The notes: generated from the sequence alone by a model not told the origin. 32,230 nucleotides of DNA from DAIPHL01 sp036771375 (GCA_036771375.1 DAIPHL010000007.1:1-32230), one strand, 5' to 3'; positions 22,573 through 31,563 are shown, counted from the first letter of the stretch. A program made the numbers and translations.

Positions 22573-23288
22573 GCGATCGCCCGCTCTCCGAAGCGGCATT
22601 TCGTCCAGACCGTCCACTCGTCCGGCGTGCCGAGGAAATCCAGCCTCGTGTTCATGACCGCAATTTTGTTGGCGAGCCGGCGCGCCGTGTCCATATCGTG
22701 GCTTGCCATCGCGATCGTCAGTTTTTCCGTCCGGTTCAAGCGGACCAGCGTTTCCAAAAGATGCGACGACGAGCGCTCGTCCAACCCTGCATCCGGTTCG
22801 TCAAGGATGATCAGTCTGGGGTTCCCGCAGAGGGCGCGCGCGAGTAAAACCCGTTGAAACTGCCCGCCGGAGAGCCCTCCGATCCGTCTTCCTGCCAGGT
22901 CTTCGATGTCCAGGAGCGCGAGCGCCGAGTCGACCGATTCCCTGTCCTCCGCGGTGTAAAACGGAAAAATTCGGCGCCGGCCCAGTCTTCCCGTCATTAC
23001 GATCTCCCGGACGGTGGCGGGAAAATCGTTGCTGATCGTACTGCGCTGCGGCATATACGAGACGCGCTCCCTCGGTACGCCGAACGCGACGTTCCCCTGT
23101 GAGGGCCTGACGATTCCGAGCAGAGCCTTGATGAGGGAACTTTTCCCGGAGCCGTTCGCCCCGACGATACACAGAAAGTCTCCCTCCGACAGCTCGAAGG
23201 AGACGCCTTGCACCGCGACAAGCGATCGATACGAGACGCAAAGATCGGTGACCGATAAGAGGGCGTCTTTTTCCGCCGGCGTATCCAT
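22569..23288 (-). CDS. znuC: Zinc/metal ABC transporter ATP-binding protein, ZnuC family
   Basis: 239 residues from ATG 23288, one base after the znuA stop. Walker A is GANGSGKSS, the signature is LSGGQFQR, and Walker B is LIILDEPDAG; the switch His follows in IAMASHD. The ATPase powers uptake by ZnuB. The gene order znuA-znuC-znuB after a Fur-type regulator is the usual metal-uptake arrangement, and spacing of one base or less implies coupled translation throughout. Confidence 0.94.
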   Translation of the reverse strand: MDTPAEKDALLSVTDLCVSYRSLVAVQGVSFELSEGDFLCIVGANGSGKSSLIKALLGIVRPSQGNVAFGVPRERVSYMPQRSTISNDFPATVREIVMTGRLGRRRIFPFYTAEDRESVDSALALLDIEDLAGRRIGGLSGGQFQRVLLARALCGNPRLIILDEPDAGLDERSSSHLLETLVRLNRTEKLTIAMASHDMDTARRLANKIAVMNTRLDFLGTPDEWTVWTKCRFGERAIA

Positions 23289-23289
23289 G

Positions 23290-24267
23290 TCAGTCGAGTC
23301 CAAACCGGACGTTCTCCAGGTTTTCGCGCATGATGTCGATGAAGGTGACGCCCTGTTCGAGTTCGTCCTTCGTGATGTTGTGCCCCGTGCGGAAGAGTTT
23401 GAGAGAAGCACCTGTCGCCTCCGCGATGGAACGAGCGACCCTGGGATCGGAGAGCTCCTCGTGGTAGACGCAGGGGATGTCGTTGGACTTGATGAAGTCG
23501 ATCGCCCTCGTCACGTCGCGCACGCTCGGTTCGGCCTCCGCACTGCAGCAGCGATAGGTCGTGATGTATTTGAGCCCATAACGCTCCATGAAATAACGAT
23601 AGGCGAAGCGTCCTCCGAAGACGAGCGTGGTCTGTTTGCCGTCGAGGATGGCCCGCATGAAATCTTTGTCGAGCTCTTCGAGCTCCTCGATGCATTTTTT
23701 CGCGTTCTCCCTGTAGAAATCGGCGTTCTGTGGATCTCGTTCGGATATCGTCTCTTCGATGTTCTCGATCATCTTGATGGCCAGGGTGGGATCGAGCCAG
23801 AAGTGCGGATCGTACCCGTGGTCATGGTGTCCGTGTGATTCGTGTTCGTGATCGTCTTCTCTCAGGAGATGGATGCCCGACGACGCGTCGAGCACGCCGA
23901 GCGTGTCGTTTTTCGCGCTCTCGACGATGGTCTGTGCCCAAGGTTCCATGTATTGGCCGGTGTATATGAAGATGTCCGCGTCGTACACCTTCGCCACGTC
24001 GGATGGTGTGGGTTCGAACGAGTGGCTGTCCACCCCTGGCGGCAGGAGAAGAAAGACGTCCGCTTTGTCTCCGGCGATGCGCCGCGCGTAATCGAACTGG
24101 GGAAAGAGGGAGGCGACGATGGTCAGTCGTACGCTCCGCGGTGATTCATCATTCCGTTCGCCGTTTCCCGATGTCGGCGAATTCGGGTGTGTCACGAAAA
24201 AAACGGCGAGCACGACGAACGCCGAAACAGACAACAGTGCGATGATTGCAAGCAAGATTTTTTTCAT
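23290..24267 (-). CDS. znuA: Zinc/metal ABC transporter substrate-binding protein, ZnuA family
   Basis: 325 residues with an N-terminal hydrophobic segment (about 4-26) and no lipobox Cys; export is likely through this segment, perhaps as an uncleaved anchor. Metal ligands expected of the family are H82 (PGVDSHSFEPTP), H155 (DPHFWLDP) and the His in VYHEELSDP. A His/Asp/Glu-rich loop at 138-150 (DDHEHESHGHHDH) is the hallmark of zinc-specific ZnuA proteins. The ATG follows the regulator stop directly (TAAATG). Confidence 0.94.
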   Translation of the reverse strand: MKKILLAIIALLSVSAFVVLAVFFVTHPNSPTSGNGERNDESPRSVRLTIVASLFPQFDYARRIAGDKADVFLLLPPGVDSHSFEPTPSDVAKVYDADIFIYTGQYMEPWAQTIVESAKNDTLGVLDASSGIHLLREDDHEHESHGHHDHGYDPHFWLDPTLAIKMIENIEETISERDPQNADFYRENAKKCIEELEELDKDFMRAILDGKQTTLVFGGRFAYRYFMERYGLKYITTYRCCSAEAEPSVRDVTRAIDFIKSNDIPCVYHEELSDPRVARSIAEATGASLKLFRTGHNITKDELEQGVTFIDIMRENLENVRFGLD

Positions 24268-24726
24268 CTATTTATCCTCCTCTTGCGACGCGCAGTCGCG
24301 GCAGAGACCGTGAAAGACACTTCTTGCCCCGTCGATGCGGAAGCCCTTCCGTTCCCTGATCCCTTCGAAAATTTGCGACAGGTCTTTGCTTTCGAAGTGG
24401 ACGACGTCGCCGCACTTTTTGCATATGAGGTGATAGTGTTCCGCGCAGGGGGAATCCTCTCCGATGAACTGGTAACAGGCCGAGGAACCCTCCGAAAGAA
24501 AATACTTTCGCAGCTCCCCGCTCTCTTCCAGCTGTGCGAGGAAGCGGTATACGGTGGATTTTGCCACCGGAGTGCCGTTTTTTTTCAGATTGTCCAAGAT
24601 CTCGTCTGCGGTGACGTGGCTGTCTTTCCCCAGCGACTCCAGCGAAGAGAGGATCAGGGTCTTCTGTCTCGTCCGCCGTGAAAGCCCGGGGTGCTTTTCC
24701 TGTCCTTCGCCCGCCTGAGCGACCAT
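24268..24726 (-). CDS. zur: Fur-family metalloregulator, probably zinc-sensing Zur
   Basis: 152 residues with GGAGGGG before the ATG. The winged helix is at about 38-75 (VTADEILDNLKKN, KSTVYRFLAQLEESG). Structural zinc Cys pairs are C102/C105 and C142/C145, and HYH (98-100) belongs to the regulatory metal site. Position at the head of znuACB, with a His-rich ZnuA, argues for Zur rather than Fur, but the sequence alone cannot settle this. It would repress its own operon when zinc is replete. A long palindrome covers its -10 region. The N-terminus has an extra basic stretch (residues 11-22). Confidence 0.82.
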   Translation of the reverse strand: MVAQAGEGQEKHPGLSRRTRQKTLILSSLESLGKDSHVTADEILDNLKKNGTPVAKSTVYRFLAQLEESGELRKYFLSEGSSACYQFIGEDSPCAEHYHLICKKCGDVVHFESKDLSQIFEGIRERKGFRIDGARSVFHGLCRDCASQEEDK

Positions 24727-24743
24727 ACGCGTGCCCCTCCATC

Positions 24744-24772
24744 TTATTGAGACTCGGTCCCGATATCAATAA
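24744..24772. promoter_or_regulatory. 29-base palindrome at the zur-znu promoter, candidate Zur operator
   Basis: TTATTGA (24744-24750) and TCAATAA (24766-24772) form perfect outer arms, and TCGG/CCGA form inner arms. It overlaps the -10 hexamer, the classical position for repression. Confidence 0.55.
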
Positions 24773-24797
24773 TAAGGGCAAACGGTCTCTCTGTCAA
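24769..24797 (-). promoter_or_regulatory. Promoter of the zur-znuACB operon
   Basis: Minus strand TTGACA (24797-24792), perfect; 17-base spacer; TATTAT (24774-24769), five of six. It sits 43 bases before the regulator ATG. Confidence 0.7.
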
Positions 24798-24907
24798 TCA
24801 TCGATTCATCTCATGCAAAAGCGTCAAGAGAGGGCCTTTCTTTTGTCGGGTGTCCCCGAAACACGGAGGGCGCCGTTTCTTCGGAGGGTGAGATTGCGTG
24901 TCCGCTA

Positions 24908-24936
24908 TGGACAAGAGGGGCAACTTGTCCTATAAT
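24908..24936 (+). promoter_or_regulatory. tRNA-Ser promoter with palindromic spacer
   Basis: TGGACA (24908-24913), 17-base spacer, TATAAT (24931-24936). GGACAAG (24909-24915) and CTTGTCC (24924-24930) form a perfect inverted repeat that fills the spacer. Transcription would start about 45 bases before the first tRNA. Confidence 0.6.
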
Positions 24937-24988
24937 CGCCTTCGTTGACCGGCAAGGGCGGGGCCATGCGCTTGTTCTCTTTTCTTGC

Positions 24989-25081
24989 GGAGAGGTGGCC
25001 GAGTGGTCGAAGGCGGGCGACTCGAAATCGTCTTAGCGGTGCTGAGCCGCTACGTGGGTTCAAATCCCACTCTCTCCGCCA
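24989..25081 (+). tRNA. tRNA-Ser, anticodon CGA (codon UCG)
   Basis: Acceptor GGAGAGG pairs with TCTCTCC, discriminator G, encoded CCA. The anticodon stem GGCGA/TCGTC holds loop CTCGAAA, so the anticodon is CGA. A long variable arm (AGCGGTGCTGAGCCGCT) is diagnostic of class II tRNA-Ser. The TpsiC arm GTGGG TTCAAAT CCCAC is perfect. Confidence 0.95.
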
Positions 25082-25126
25082 GCTTTATCGAGAATAGATC
25101 GGTCATCGAGGTTTAATACCGTGTGT

Positions 25127-25221
<95 letters not shown>

Positions 25222-25247
25222 TATTGAAAAAGACAGAATGAACAAAA

Positions 25248-25290
25248 AACGAGGGAAGTCCTGGCAGAACAAGGGTTCCCTCGTTTTTTT
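25248..25290 (+). terminator. Terminator of the tRNA-Ser pair
   Basis: AACGAGGGAA (25248-25257) pairs with TTCCCTCGTT (25276-25285) and runs into seven T residues (25284-25290). Confidence 0.85.
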
Positions 25291-25891
25291 GTGGAAAGAA
25301 ATCGATAAAGTGAATGTCCGGGGCGAAGTGGCTACACCACACAGTGTAAAAAACGGGATGAGGTATTCTTTCGGAAAAAGGATTTCATGTAGCTGAAAAG
25401 GCATAAGAGGTATGAGAGATCGTCCGACAAGGTTTGAGTTGTCCAGACAAAAGATATCGGAGGAAGTCCCTTCCATCGGGATGTTGGAGTCCTCTGAACA
25501 TGAAACGTTCGCGAGCCCACGACTTTCGCGCGATCGACAACAGAGTTTTTGCACTCTCTGGCGCTGACGTTCATATGACATGACGCATTCGAAATGCATA
25601 CAGCGGGAACGAAGAGCGGAGTTTTCGCGTTCGTGAGTTCCTGGAGACCAGGGGCCTCCTGTCAGGATAAAGTGCTCCGAGTGTGGTGGGGTGTTTACAC
25701 AGAGGCCGGATTCAGAGAGCCTTCAGCCGTTCGGTTCCCGCTTCCACCCGGAACCGGGAGCTGTGGCAAGTTCGTTCCGGAGGCATCCGGGCATCTTGCC
25801 CTCGAGGGGAGAGGGCGGAGGCGCGCCATCTCGTCGTCCTCGGGCATTCGAGCGGGCCGCTTCTTGAATACGAAGGGGACATCGTCTCAAA
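25291..25891. other. Gap of about 600 bases with no recognisable gene
   Basis: Between the tRNA terminator and the end of the peptide transporter operon. Short open frames exist on both strands but none has a ribosome site or a family pattern. A GGTTCC/GGAACC inverted repeat lies near 25733-25755. The region may be a decayed gene or an old insertion scar; I see nothing that decides it. Confidence 0.4.
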
Positions 25892-26719
25892 CTACATCAT
25901 CTTACGAAGACGCGGATCCAGAAGGTCCCTGAGACTGTCTCCGATGAAATTGGCGCCGATGGACATGGACAGGATGACCAGTCCCGGAAATGTTCCGATC
26001 CACCAATAATTGAAGTTCCTCACGCCGTCGGCCACCATCGCGCCCCATTCGGGGGCCGGCGGCGGCGAACCCAGCCCAAGAAAGCTGAGGGTTGAAAAGA
26101 GCAGGACCGCGTTGCCGAAATCGAGCGTGGCGACGACGAGAATCTGTCCCAGACAGTTGGGAAGAATCTCCTTGAAAAATATCCAAAAGTGGGAGGCACC
26201 CAGCGACTTGGCCGCTTCTACGTAGTCGTTCTCCTTGTTCGCGATCACCATTCCCCGCATCACTCTGGCGTAATTCGGCCACCAGATGATGACCATGGCG
26301 AGCAGCGTGTTGTACAAACTCGGTCCGAGTGCGGCGGCGATCGTCATGGCGAGAATGATCCCGGGAAATGCGAGCACCATCTCGGCACCTCTCATCATGA
26401 TGTCGTCCAGCCTTCCTCCGATGTAGCCGGAGAGTCCTCCGTAGATCGTGCCGATGAAGGCCGCGAAGGAGATGGTCATAAGGCCTGCAAGGATGGAAAT
26501 ACGGCTGCCGACGAGGATTCTGCTGAGGACATCTCTTCCGAGGCTGTCGCTGCCGAGCCAGAACAACGCGCTGGGCGGGCGGAAACGCATGGCGAGATTT
26601 TGCGCCAGGGGGTCATACGGGGAGATGTACGGCGCTACGATCGCGATCAGCAGCCAACCACTGCAGATTGTCAGGCCGACGGTGAGCAACGGATTGTTTT
26701 TCATCAGTTTCAGGAACAT
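25892..26719 (-). CDS. dppC: Peptide ABC transporter permease, DppC/OppC family
   Basis: 275 residues, starting directly after the dppB stop (TAAATG). One N-terminal helix (about 12-33) is followed by the OppC-type sequence AMRFRPPSALFWLGSDSLGRDVLSRILVG, then five helices. The cytoplasmic EAA loop that docks the ATPase is EAAKSLGASHFWIFFKEILPN. It pairs with DppB to form the inner-membrane channel for peptides or related ligands. It is the last gene of the operon; no clear terminator follows. Confidence 0.94.
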   Translation of the reverse strand: MFLKLMKNNPLLTVGLTICSGWLLIAIVAPYISPYDPLAQNLAMRFRPPSALFWLGSDSLGRDVLSRILVGSRISILAGLMTISFAAFIGTIYGGLSGYIGGRLDDIMMRGAEMVLAFPGIILAMTIAAALGPSLYNTLLAMVIIWWPNYARVMRGMVIANKENDYVEAAKSLGASHFWIFFKEILPNCLGQILVVATLDFGNAVLLFSTLSFLGLGSPPPAPEWGAMVADGVRNFNYWWIGTFPGLVILSMSIGANFIGDSLRDLLDPRLRKMM

Positions 26720-27739
26720 TTATCGATACCTCACTCTGGGGTCGATCACGCCATAAAGGATATCGATGATCAGGTTAATGACGGCGTAATTGACCGCAAT
26801 GAGAACGGAAACTCCGATGATGGCGGGAAAGTCCAGGTTGCCGGCGGCCTGAAATGCGTACTGGCCGATGCCCTGCCATGCAAAGACGGTCTCTACCACC
26901 ACCATACCGCCCAACAGGTTGCCGAATCCAAGCCCGATGACGGTCAGAACAGGGATCAACGCGTTGCCGAGTGCATGACCGACGATGACGAGTTTCTCGT
27001 TCAGACCTTTGGCTCGAGCCGTGCGTATGTAATCCAGAGACAGGACCTCCAGGAGACTCGATCGAGTGGTTCTGGTGATCAGCCCCATGGTGTAGGAGCC
27101 CAGAACGATGCCCGGTAGAATCAAGTGCTTGAATGCGTCCCAGGCCACGTTCCACTTCCCCGCGAGGAGAGCGTCCATTACATACAATCCGGTGACCGAG
27201 GGCGGTGCGGAGAGGCTTGGGCTCAGACGGCCCGGGCCGGGTGCCCAGCCGAGCCATGAATAGAAGATCAAAAGAAGCATCAGCCCGAACCAAAAGCTTG
27301 GAACGGAGACCCCGATCACGGATACGGCCCGCACCGCCTGGTCTGTGACGCTGTTTCTCTTGATGGCGGAGATGACCCCAAACAGCATTCCGAACAGGAT
27401 CGCGACGAACATGGAAAAGATGGCGAGCTCGATGGTCGCGGGGAAAGACTTTTTGAGGTCTTTCAGGACGGGTCTCTGCGTTCGTATGGAGGTGCCGAGA
27501 TCTCCTCGGAGCAGGTTGCCGACGTAAATGAAATACTGTTGATGGAGCGGCTTGTCGAGACCCCATTTCGCGCGGAAGACCGCGACCATTTCGGGATTGT
27601 CGAGGTTCCTTTGGCTCAGGTTGGCCACGACGGGATCGCTGGGAACGGTGTGGGATATGAGAAACACCATCAGTGACACGCCAATTATGAGAAAAAACAA
27701 AAAAATGATTCTACGTCCGATGTATCTCAACAGTCCCAT
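26720..27739 (-). CDS. dppB: Peptide ABC transporter permease, DppB/OppB family
   Basis: 339 residues with six membrane helices. The start LRYIGRRIIFLFFLIIGVSLMVFLI, followed by DPVVANLSQ, and the docking loop RTARAKGLNEKLVIVGHALGNALIPV are family hallmarks. GGAGG lies 11 bases before ATG. It is separated from dppA by 103 bases that contain a GGCCGCG/CGCGGCC hairpin (27796-27834). Confidence 0.94.
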   Translation of the reverse strand: MGLLRYIGRRIIFLFFLIIGVSLMVFLISHTVPSDPVVANLSQRNLDNPEMVAVFRAKWGLDKPLHQQYFIYVGNLLRGDLGTSIRTQRPVLKDLKKSFPATIELAIFSMFVAILFGMLFGVISAIKRNSVTDQAVRAVSVIGVSVPSFWFGLMLLLIFYSWLGWAPGPGRLSPSLSAPPSVTGLYVMDALLAGKWNVAWDAFKHLILPGIVLGSYTMGLITRTTRSSLLEVLSLDYIRTARAKGLNEKLVIVGHALGNALIPVLTVIGLGFGNLLGGMVVVETVFAWQGIGQYAFQAAGNLDFPAIIGVSVLIAVNYAVINLIIDILYGVIDPRVRYR

Positions 27740-27795
27740 CGCTCTTTTTTCCTCCCGTGATCGAAGGATGTTCCGTCCTCGCCCTTGTTTACGGT

Positions 27796-27834
27796 GGCCG
27801 CGTCGCGTCGTTCCGATCGTGACACAACGCGGCC
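27796..27834 (-). promoter_or_regulatory. Hairpin between dppA and dppB
   Basis: GGCCGCG and CGCGGCC form a perfect 7-base stem in the intercistronic gap, with a 25-base interior. It lacks a T-run. It probably stabilises the abundant binding-protein message or lowers downstream expression. Confidence 0.5.
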
Positions 27835-27842
27835 GAAAACGG

Positions 27843-29468
27843 TCACTTCTTGTTGATCATACGTATGTCGATCTTATAGGGGTCGATATAATCGGCTCCG
27901 TAAACGTTGCTGCGAACGGCAAACTGGCGGCCGTGCTGCAACAGGACGATGAACGGACATCCCTCGTCCATCTTCAGCTGGATTTCCTTGAGGAACTCCG
28001 CCCGTTTTTCGGGATCCGTCTCGCCCATCGCTTTTTGCGCCAGCTCCGCGAGCTCGGGCGCGTCCGATGCCGGCCAATTGGCTCGAGGACCGGCTACAGA
28101 GCCGCCCGCCACAAACGCGAGCTGGTTGTTGGGATCCTGGTAATCCGCTCCCCAGTAGAACAGGCCGAACGGAGATTTGCCCTCCCGGTAAACGCCGAAT
28201 GCCTGCGTCACGTCGGATGGGTTGATCTCGACTTCGATCCCGATCACCTTGAGGTCCTCCTGAATTTTCTGGGCGAGGGTGACCAGATCGGTTCCCTCAA
28301 CGGTGAAGGAGGGCACGTTCAACGTCGTCTTGAAGCCGTCCGCGTAGCCGGCTTTTTTCATATACTCCTTCGCCTTTTCGACATCGTGCGTTTTTTCGAT
28401 GTCAAGAGGAGGCAGTGCGCCGAGAAAGCCCACCTGAATGATGGATGTCGGAGTGGTACAGCCCTCTCCCGCGATCTCCTGAAGGCCCTTGTAGTCGATG
28501 GCGTGTCGGATTGCCCTCTGGACGTCGGGGTTTGCGATCGGTCCGGCAACTGCTTTGTCACGATTCATGGCCAGGAAGCTGATGACCATCGACTGGGCTT
28601 TCATGACGGTCACGTCCTGATTCTTCTCCAGTTGCTTCACGTTTTCAGGCCCCAGGTTGAACGCAATGTCGATGTCTCCTTTTTCAAGCATCATCAGCTG
28701 AGTTCCGGGATCCTGGATGCTTTTGAAAACGATTTTCTCGAACACCGCCGGCGTCTTCCAGTAGTTGTCGTTTCGCTTCAAGACGACCTCTTCCTTGGGG
28801 GTATAGCTTTCAAGGATGTATGGCCCGGAACCGGCACTGTGGGAATCGAACCAAAGCTTGGCCGTGTCCGCGGTTTTCGCGTCGGGCGCATCGGTGGCGC
28901 CGTTTTCCATCGCCAGCTTGCTGTCGATGACGGAGAAGCCGGAATAAGTCAATTTGGCGAGGAGGGCACCGTCCGGTTCCTTGAGATGGATGACCACCGT
29001 ATGATCATCCTTGGCCTCCACCGAGTCGATGCCCTCCGCGATGAAAGCTGGATTTCCCTGGATGTTTTTCAAGCGATTGAAGCTCCACACGACATCCTGG
29101 GCGGTAACCGGGTTGCCGCTCGCGAATTTCGCGTCCTTGAAGAGGTGAAACGTGAACGTCTTGGCGTCCGGAGTGGCCTCGAACGTTTCCGCCAAGTCGG
29201 GTTTGATCTCGTCGAGGTTTCCCTCGAAGTGTACGAGATTGTTGTATATGCTATTGGTCACTGTCTGTGCGTAAACTTCGTAGGCCAGGCACGGATCGAA
29301 GCTCTCGTAATCGGGGTCGAGCCCGATGATCAGGGTTGCGCTGGAACCCGTGTCGCCGGCCTTGTCCGCGCCGGTCCCATTTCCCTCCGGTTTGTTACCG
29401 CCTCGCATGGCAAAGGCGGCGACAGCAAGAACGATAAGCGCTACGATGATCAACAGTTTTTTGTTCAA
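27843..29468 (-). CDS. dppA: Peptide ABC transporter substrate-binding protein (SBP family 5)
   Basis: 541 residues. Signal: basic MNKK, hydrophobic 5-20, probable cleavage after AFA (about residue 20), followed by a Gly/Asn/Asp-rich linker. There is no lipobox Cys, unusual for a binding protein in a Gram-positive but normal for a periplasmic one in a diderm. The mature protein has the family 5 pattern: YESFDPCLAYE, the KFASGNPVTAQDVVWSFNRLK block, GSGPYILESYTPKEEVVLKRNDNYW, and VQRAIRHAIDYKGLQE. It captures oligo- or dipeptides, or other ligands such as nickel chelates or opines, in the periplasm. The gene sits between the ATPase and permease genes. Confidence 0.93.
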   Translation of the reverse strand: MNKKLLIIVALIVLAVAAFAMRGGNKPEGNGTGADKAGDTGSSATLIIGLDPDYESFDPCLAYEVYAQTVTNSIYNNLVHFEGNLDEIKPDLAETFEATPDAKTFTFHLFKDAKFASGNPVTAQDVVWSFNRLKNIQGNPAFIAEGIDSVEAKDDHTVVIHLKEPDGALLAKLTYSGFSVIDSKLAMENGATDAPDAKTADTAKLWFDSHSAGSGPYILESYTPKEEVVLKRNDNYWKTPAVFEKIVFKSIQDPGTQLMMLEKGDIDIAFNLGPENVKQLEKNQDVTVMKAQSMVISFLAMNRDKAVAGPIANPDVQRAIRHAIDYKGLQEIAGEGCTTPTSIIQVGFLGALPPLDIEKTHDVEKAKEYMKKAGYADGFKTTLNVPSFTVEGTDLVTLAQKIQEDLKVIGIEVEINPSDVTQAFGVYREGKSPFGLFYWGADYQDPNNQLAFVAGGSVAGPRANWPASDAPELAELAQKAMGETDPEKRAEFLKEIQLKMDEGCPFIVLLQHGRQFAVRSNVYGADYIDPYKIDIRMINKK

Positions 29469-29519
29469 TGCGACTTCCTCCTCTTGGGTCGTTTTTTCCG
29501 GAGACTCGAAGAGCTCCGG

Positions 29520-30485
29520 TTAGACGCGGTGACATGCGACAAAATGATTGGGACTCTTTTCCAAAAAAAGCGGTACCTCCTGCCTGCAGATTTCGTCTGC
29601 AAGTTCGCAGCGAGTATGAAAATGACAGCCGGGTGGTGGATTGGCCGGGCTGGGAACGTCTCCGGTCAGGATGATCCTCTCCCCCTTTTTCTCCGGGTCC
29701 GCCTCCGGTATGGCGGAAATCAGCGCCTTGGAGTATGGATGCAGGGTGTTTTTGAACAGCTCGTCCTTTTCCGCCAGCTCGACGAGGCGTCCGAGGTACA
29801 TGACACCGACCCGGTCGCTGATATGGTGTACGACGCTGAGATTGTGGGAGATGAAAAGATATGTGAGGTCGAATTCACGTTGCAGATCCTCGAGCAAATT
29901 GATGACCTGTGCCTGAATGGATACGTCAAGGGCGGATACCGCCTCGTCGCATACGATCAGTTTCGGGTTCAATGCGAGTGCGCGGGCGATACCGACCCGT
30001 TGTTTCTGTCCCCCGGACATTTCATGAGGGTAGCGGCTCAGATGGTACCCGGACAGGCCGACGTGAGCGAGCAGGGCGTCGATTTTCTCGGCGCGCTCCG
30101 AGGTGTTTCCGATCCCGTGGATTTTAAAAGGGTCTTCGAGGATCCTTTTCACGGTTTTTCTAGGGTTGAGGGATGCGCTGGGATCCTGGAAGATGATCTG
30201 CATTTTCCGGCGAAGGTCCTTCAGTCTGCGTCCTCTGCAGCTGGAAATGTCGATCCCTTCGAAAAGAACGTTTCCGCCGGTCGGCGGATACAGGCCCAGA
30301 ATCGTCCTGCCGAGCGTGCTCTTGCCGCACCCGGATTCGCCGACCAGACCCAGGGTCTCTCCTCTTTTGATCTCGAAGCTGACGTCGTCGACGGCTTTGA
30401 GCATCTTTTCGGTCGTCGAGAGCCCGCCGGAGAGAGGAAAATATTTTTTTAAGGAGCAGACGGTGACCAGGGCGTTTTCTGCCAT
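29520..30485 (-). CDS. dppF: Peptide ABC transporter ATPase, DppF/OppF family
   Basis: 321 residues. Walker A is GESGCGKST, signature MSGGQKQR, Walker B LIVCDEAVSALDVS, and the switch His is in LFISHNLSVV. The C-terminal Cys cluster of this family (PGCHFHTRCELADEICRQEVP) is present and may carry an iron-sulfur cluster. It starts 12 bases after dppD and forms an ATPase heterodimer with it. Confidence 0.95.
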   Translation of the reverse strand: MAENALVTVCSLKKYFPLSGGLSTTEKMLKAVDDVSFEIKRGETLGLVGESGCGKSTLGRTILGLYPPTGGNVLFEGIDISSCRGRRLKDLRRKMQIIFQDPSASLNPRKTVKRILEDPFKIHGIGNTSERAEKIDALLAHVGLSGYHLSRYPHEMSGGQKQRVGIARALALNPKLIVCDEAVSALDVSIQAQVINLLEDLQREFDLTYLFISHNLSVVHHISDRVGVMYLGRLVELAEKDELFKNTLHPYSKALISAIPEADPEKKGERIILTGDVPSPANPPPGCHFHTRCELADEICRQEVPLFLEKSPNHFVACHRV

Positions 30486-30497
30486 GAGCGAATCGAC

Positions 30498-31508
30498 TCA
30501 CATTTCCTTGGGGTAGTTTTCGGTCGTGCCGCTTCTTTCGTAACGCCAGCAGCGAATCCGACGTTCTGCATTCACGGAGACGAGGGCCGGTTCCTTCTCC
30601 CGGCAGACGGGCAGACTGCGGGTGCAGCGGGGTTGAAACGCACAGCCCTTTGGCATGTCGAAGGGGCTGGGCACGGTCCCGTCGATCGAAAAAAGGCGTT
30701 TTTTCCCGTTTTGTATCCTGGGAATGGATTGGAGAAGGCCTTGTGTGTACGGATGCAACGGCTCCCGGAAGATCTCCTTGAGAGGGCTCGATTCCACGAT
30801 TTGTCCGGCATACATGACCAGAACTCGGTGACAGATGTCCGCGATGATGCCCATGTCGTGGGTGATCATGACGATGCCGGCGTCGATCTTTTCTCTCAGC
30901 GTCCTCAGAAGTTCGAGGATTTGCGCCTGGATCGTCACATCCAGCGCCGTCGTCGGTTCGTCCGCGAGAATCAGTTTCGGTTCGCAGACGAGCGCCATCG
31001 CGATCATGACCCGTTGCCTCATCCCTCCGGACAACTGATGCGGGAATTCGTGAAAGCGCTGCTCCGGAGAGGGAATGCCGACCAACCTCAAATATTCCAG
31101 TGCCCGCTTCGAAGCCTCTTTTTCGCTGAATCCCCGGTGAATCATCAGGGGCTCCCGTATCTGTCTGCCGCAGGTGTGGAGGGGGTTCAAAGAGGTCATA
31201 GGCTCCTGAAAGATCATGGAGATCTTGTTGCCCCGAATTTTCTGCATATCCTCCGTGCTCAGCGAGAGCAGGTTTTTGCCTTGAAAGCGGATCTCTCCAC
31301 CGGTGATCTCACCGGGGGGATTCGGTACGAGCCTCATGATCGATAAAGCCGTCAGGCTTTTGCCGCTGCCGGATTCTCCCACGATTCCGAGGGTTTCTCC
31401 GGGCCGCATGGTGAAATCGACGCCCTTCAGCGCGATGCACCGTCCCTGAACGGTACGGAAGGCCACCGCGAGCTTTTTTACCTCCAACAGATACGGCTCC
31501 ATAGACAC
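30498..31508 (-). CDS. dppD: Peptide ABC transporter ATPase, DppD/OppD family
   Basis: 336 residues. Walker A is GESGSGKSL, signature LSGGMRQR, Walker B LILADEPTTALD, and switch His in MITHDMG. The C-terminal Cys-rich segment (GCAFQPRCTRSLPVCREKEP) is typical. It is the first gene of the operon order dppD-dppF-dppA-dppB-dppC; ATPases-first is less common than binding-protein-first. Its promoter is probably at 31564-31592. Confidence 0.95.
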   Translation of the reverse strand: MSMEPYLLEVKKLAVAFRTVQGRCIALKGVDFTMRPGETLGIVGESGSGKSLTALSIMRLVPNPPGEITGGEIRFQGKNLLSLSTEDMQKIRGNKISMIFQEPMTSLNPLHTCGRQIREPLMIHRGFSEKEASKRALEYLRLVGIPSPEQRFHEFPHQLSGGMRQRVMIAMALVCEPKLILADEPTTALDVTIQAQILELLRTLREKIDAGIVMITHDMGIIADICHRVLVMYAGQIVESSPLKEIFREPLHPYTQGLLQSIPRIQNGKKRLFSIDGTVPSPFDMPKGCAFQPRCTRSLPVCREKEPALVSVNAERRIRCWRYERSGTTENYPKEM

Positions 31509-31563
31509 TCGGGTATCACCACTTTGTATATATTGCTGTCGGTTTGGTCATGATTGTTAATTC

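Noticed and set aside
27552..30452. 966-residue plus-strand frame across dppA and dppF
   Set aside because: Long only because of GC-rich codon pattern; both minus-strand genes have complete family motifs.
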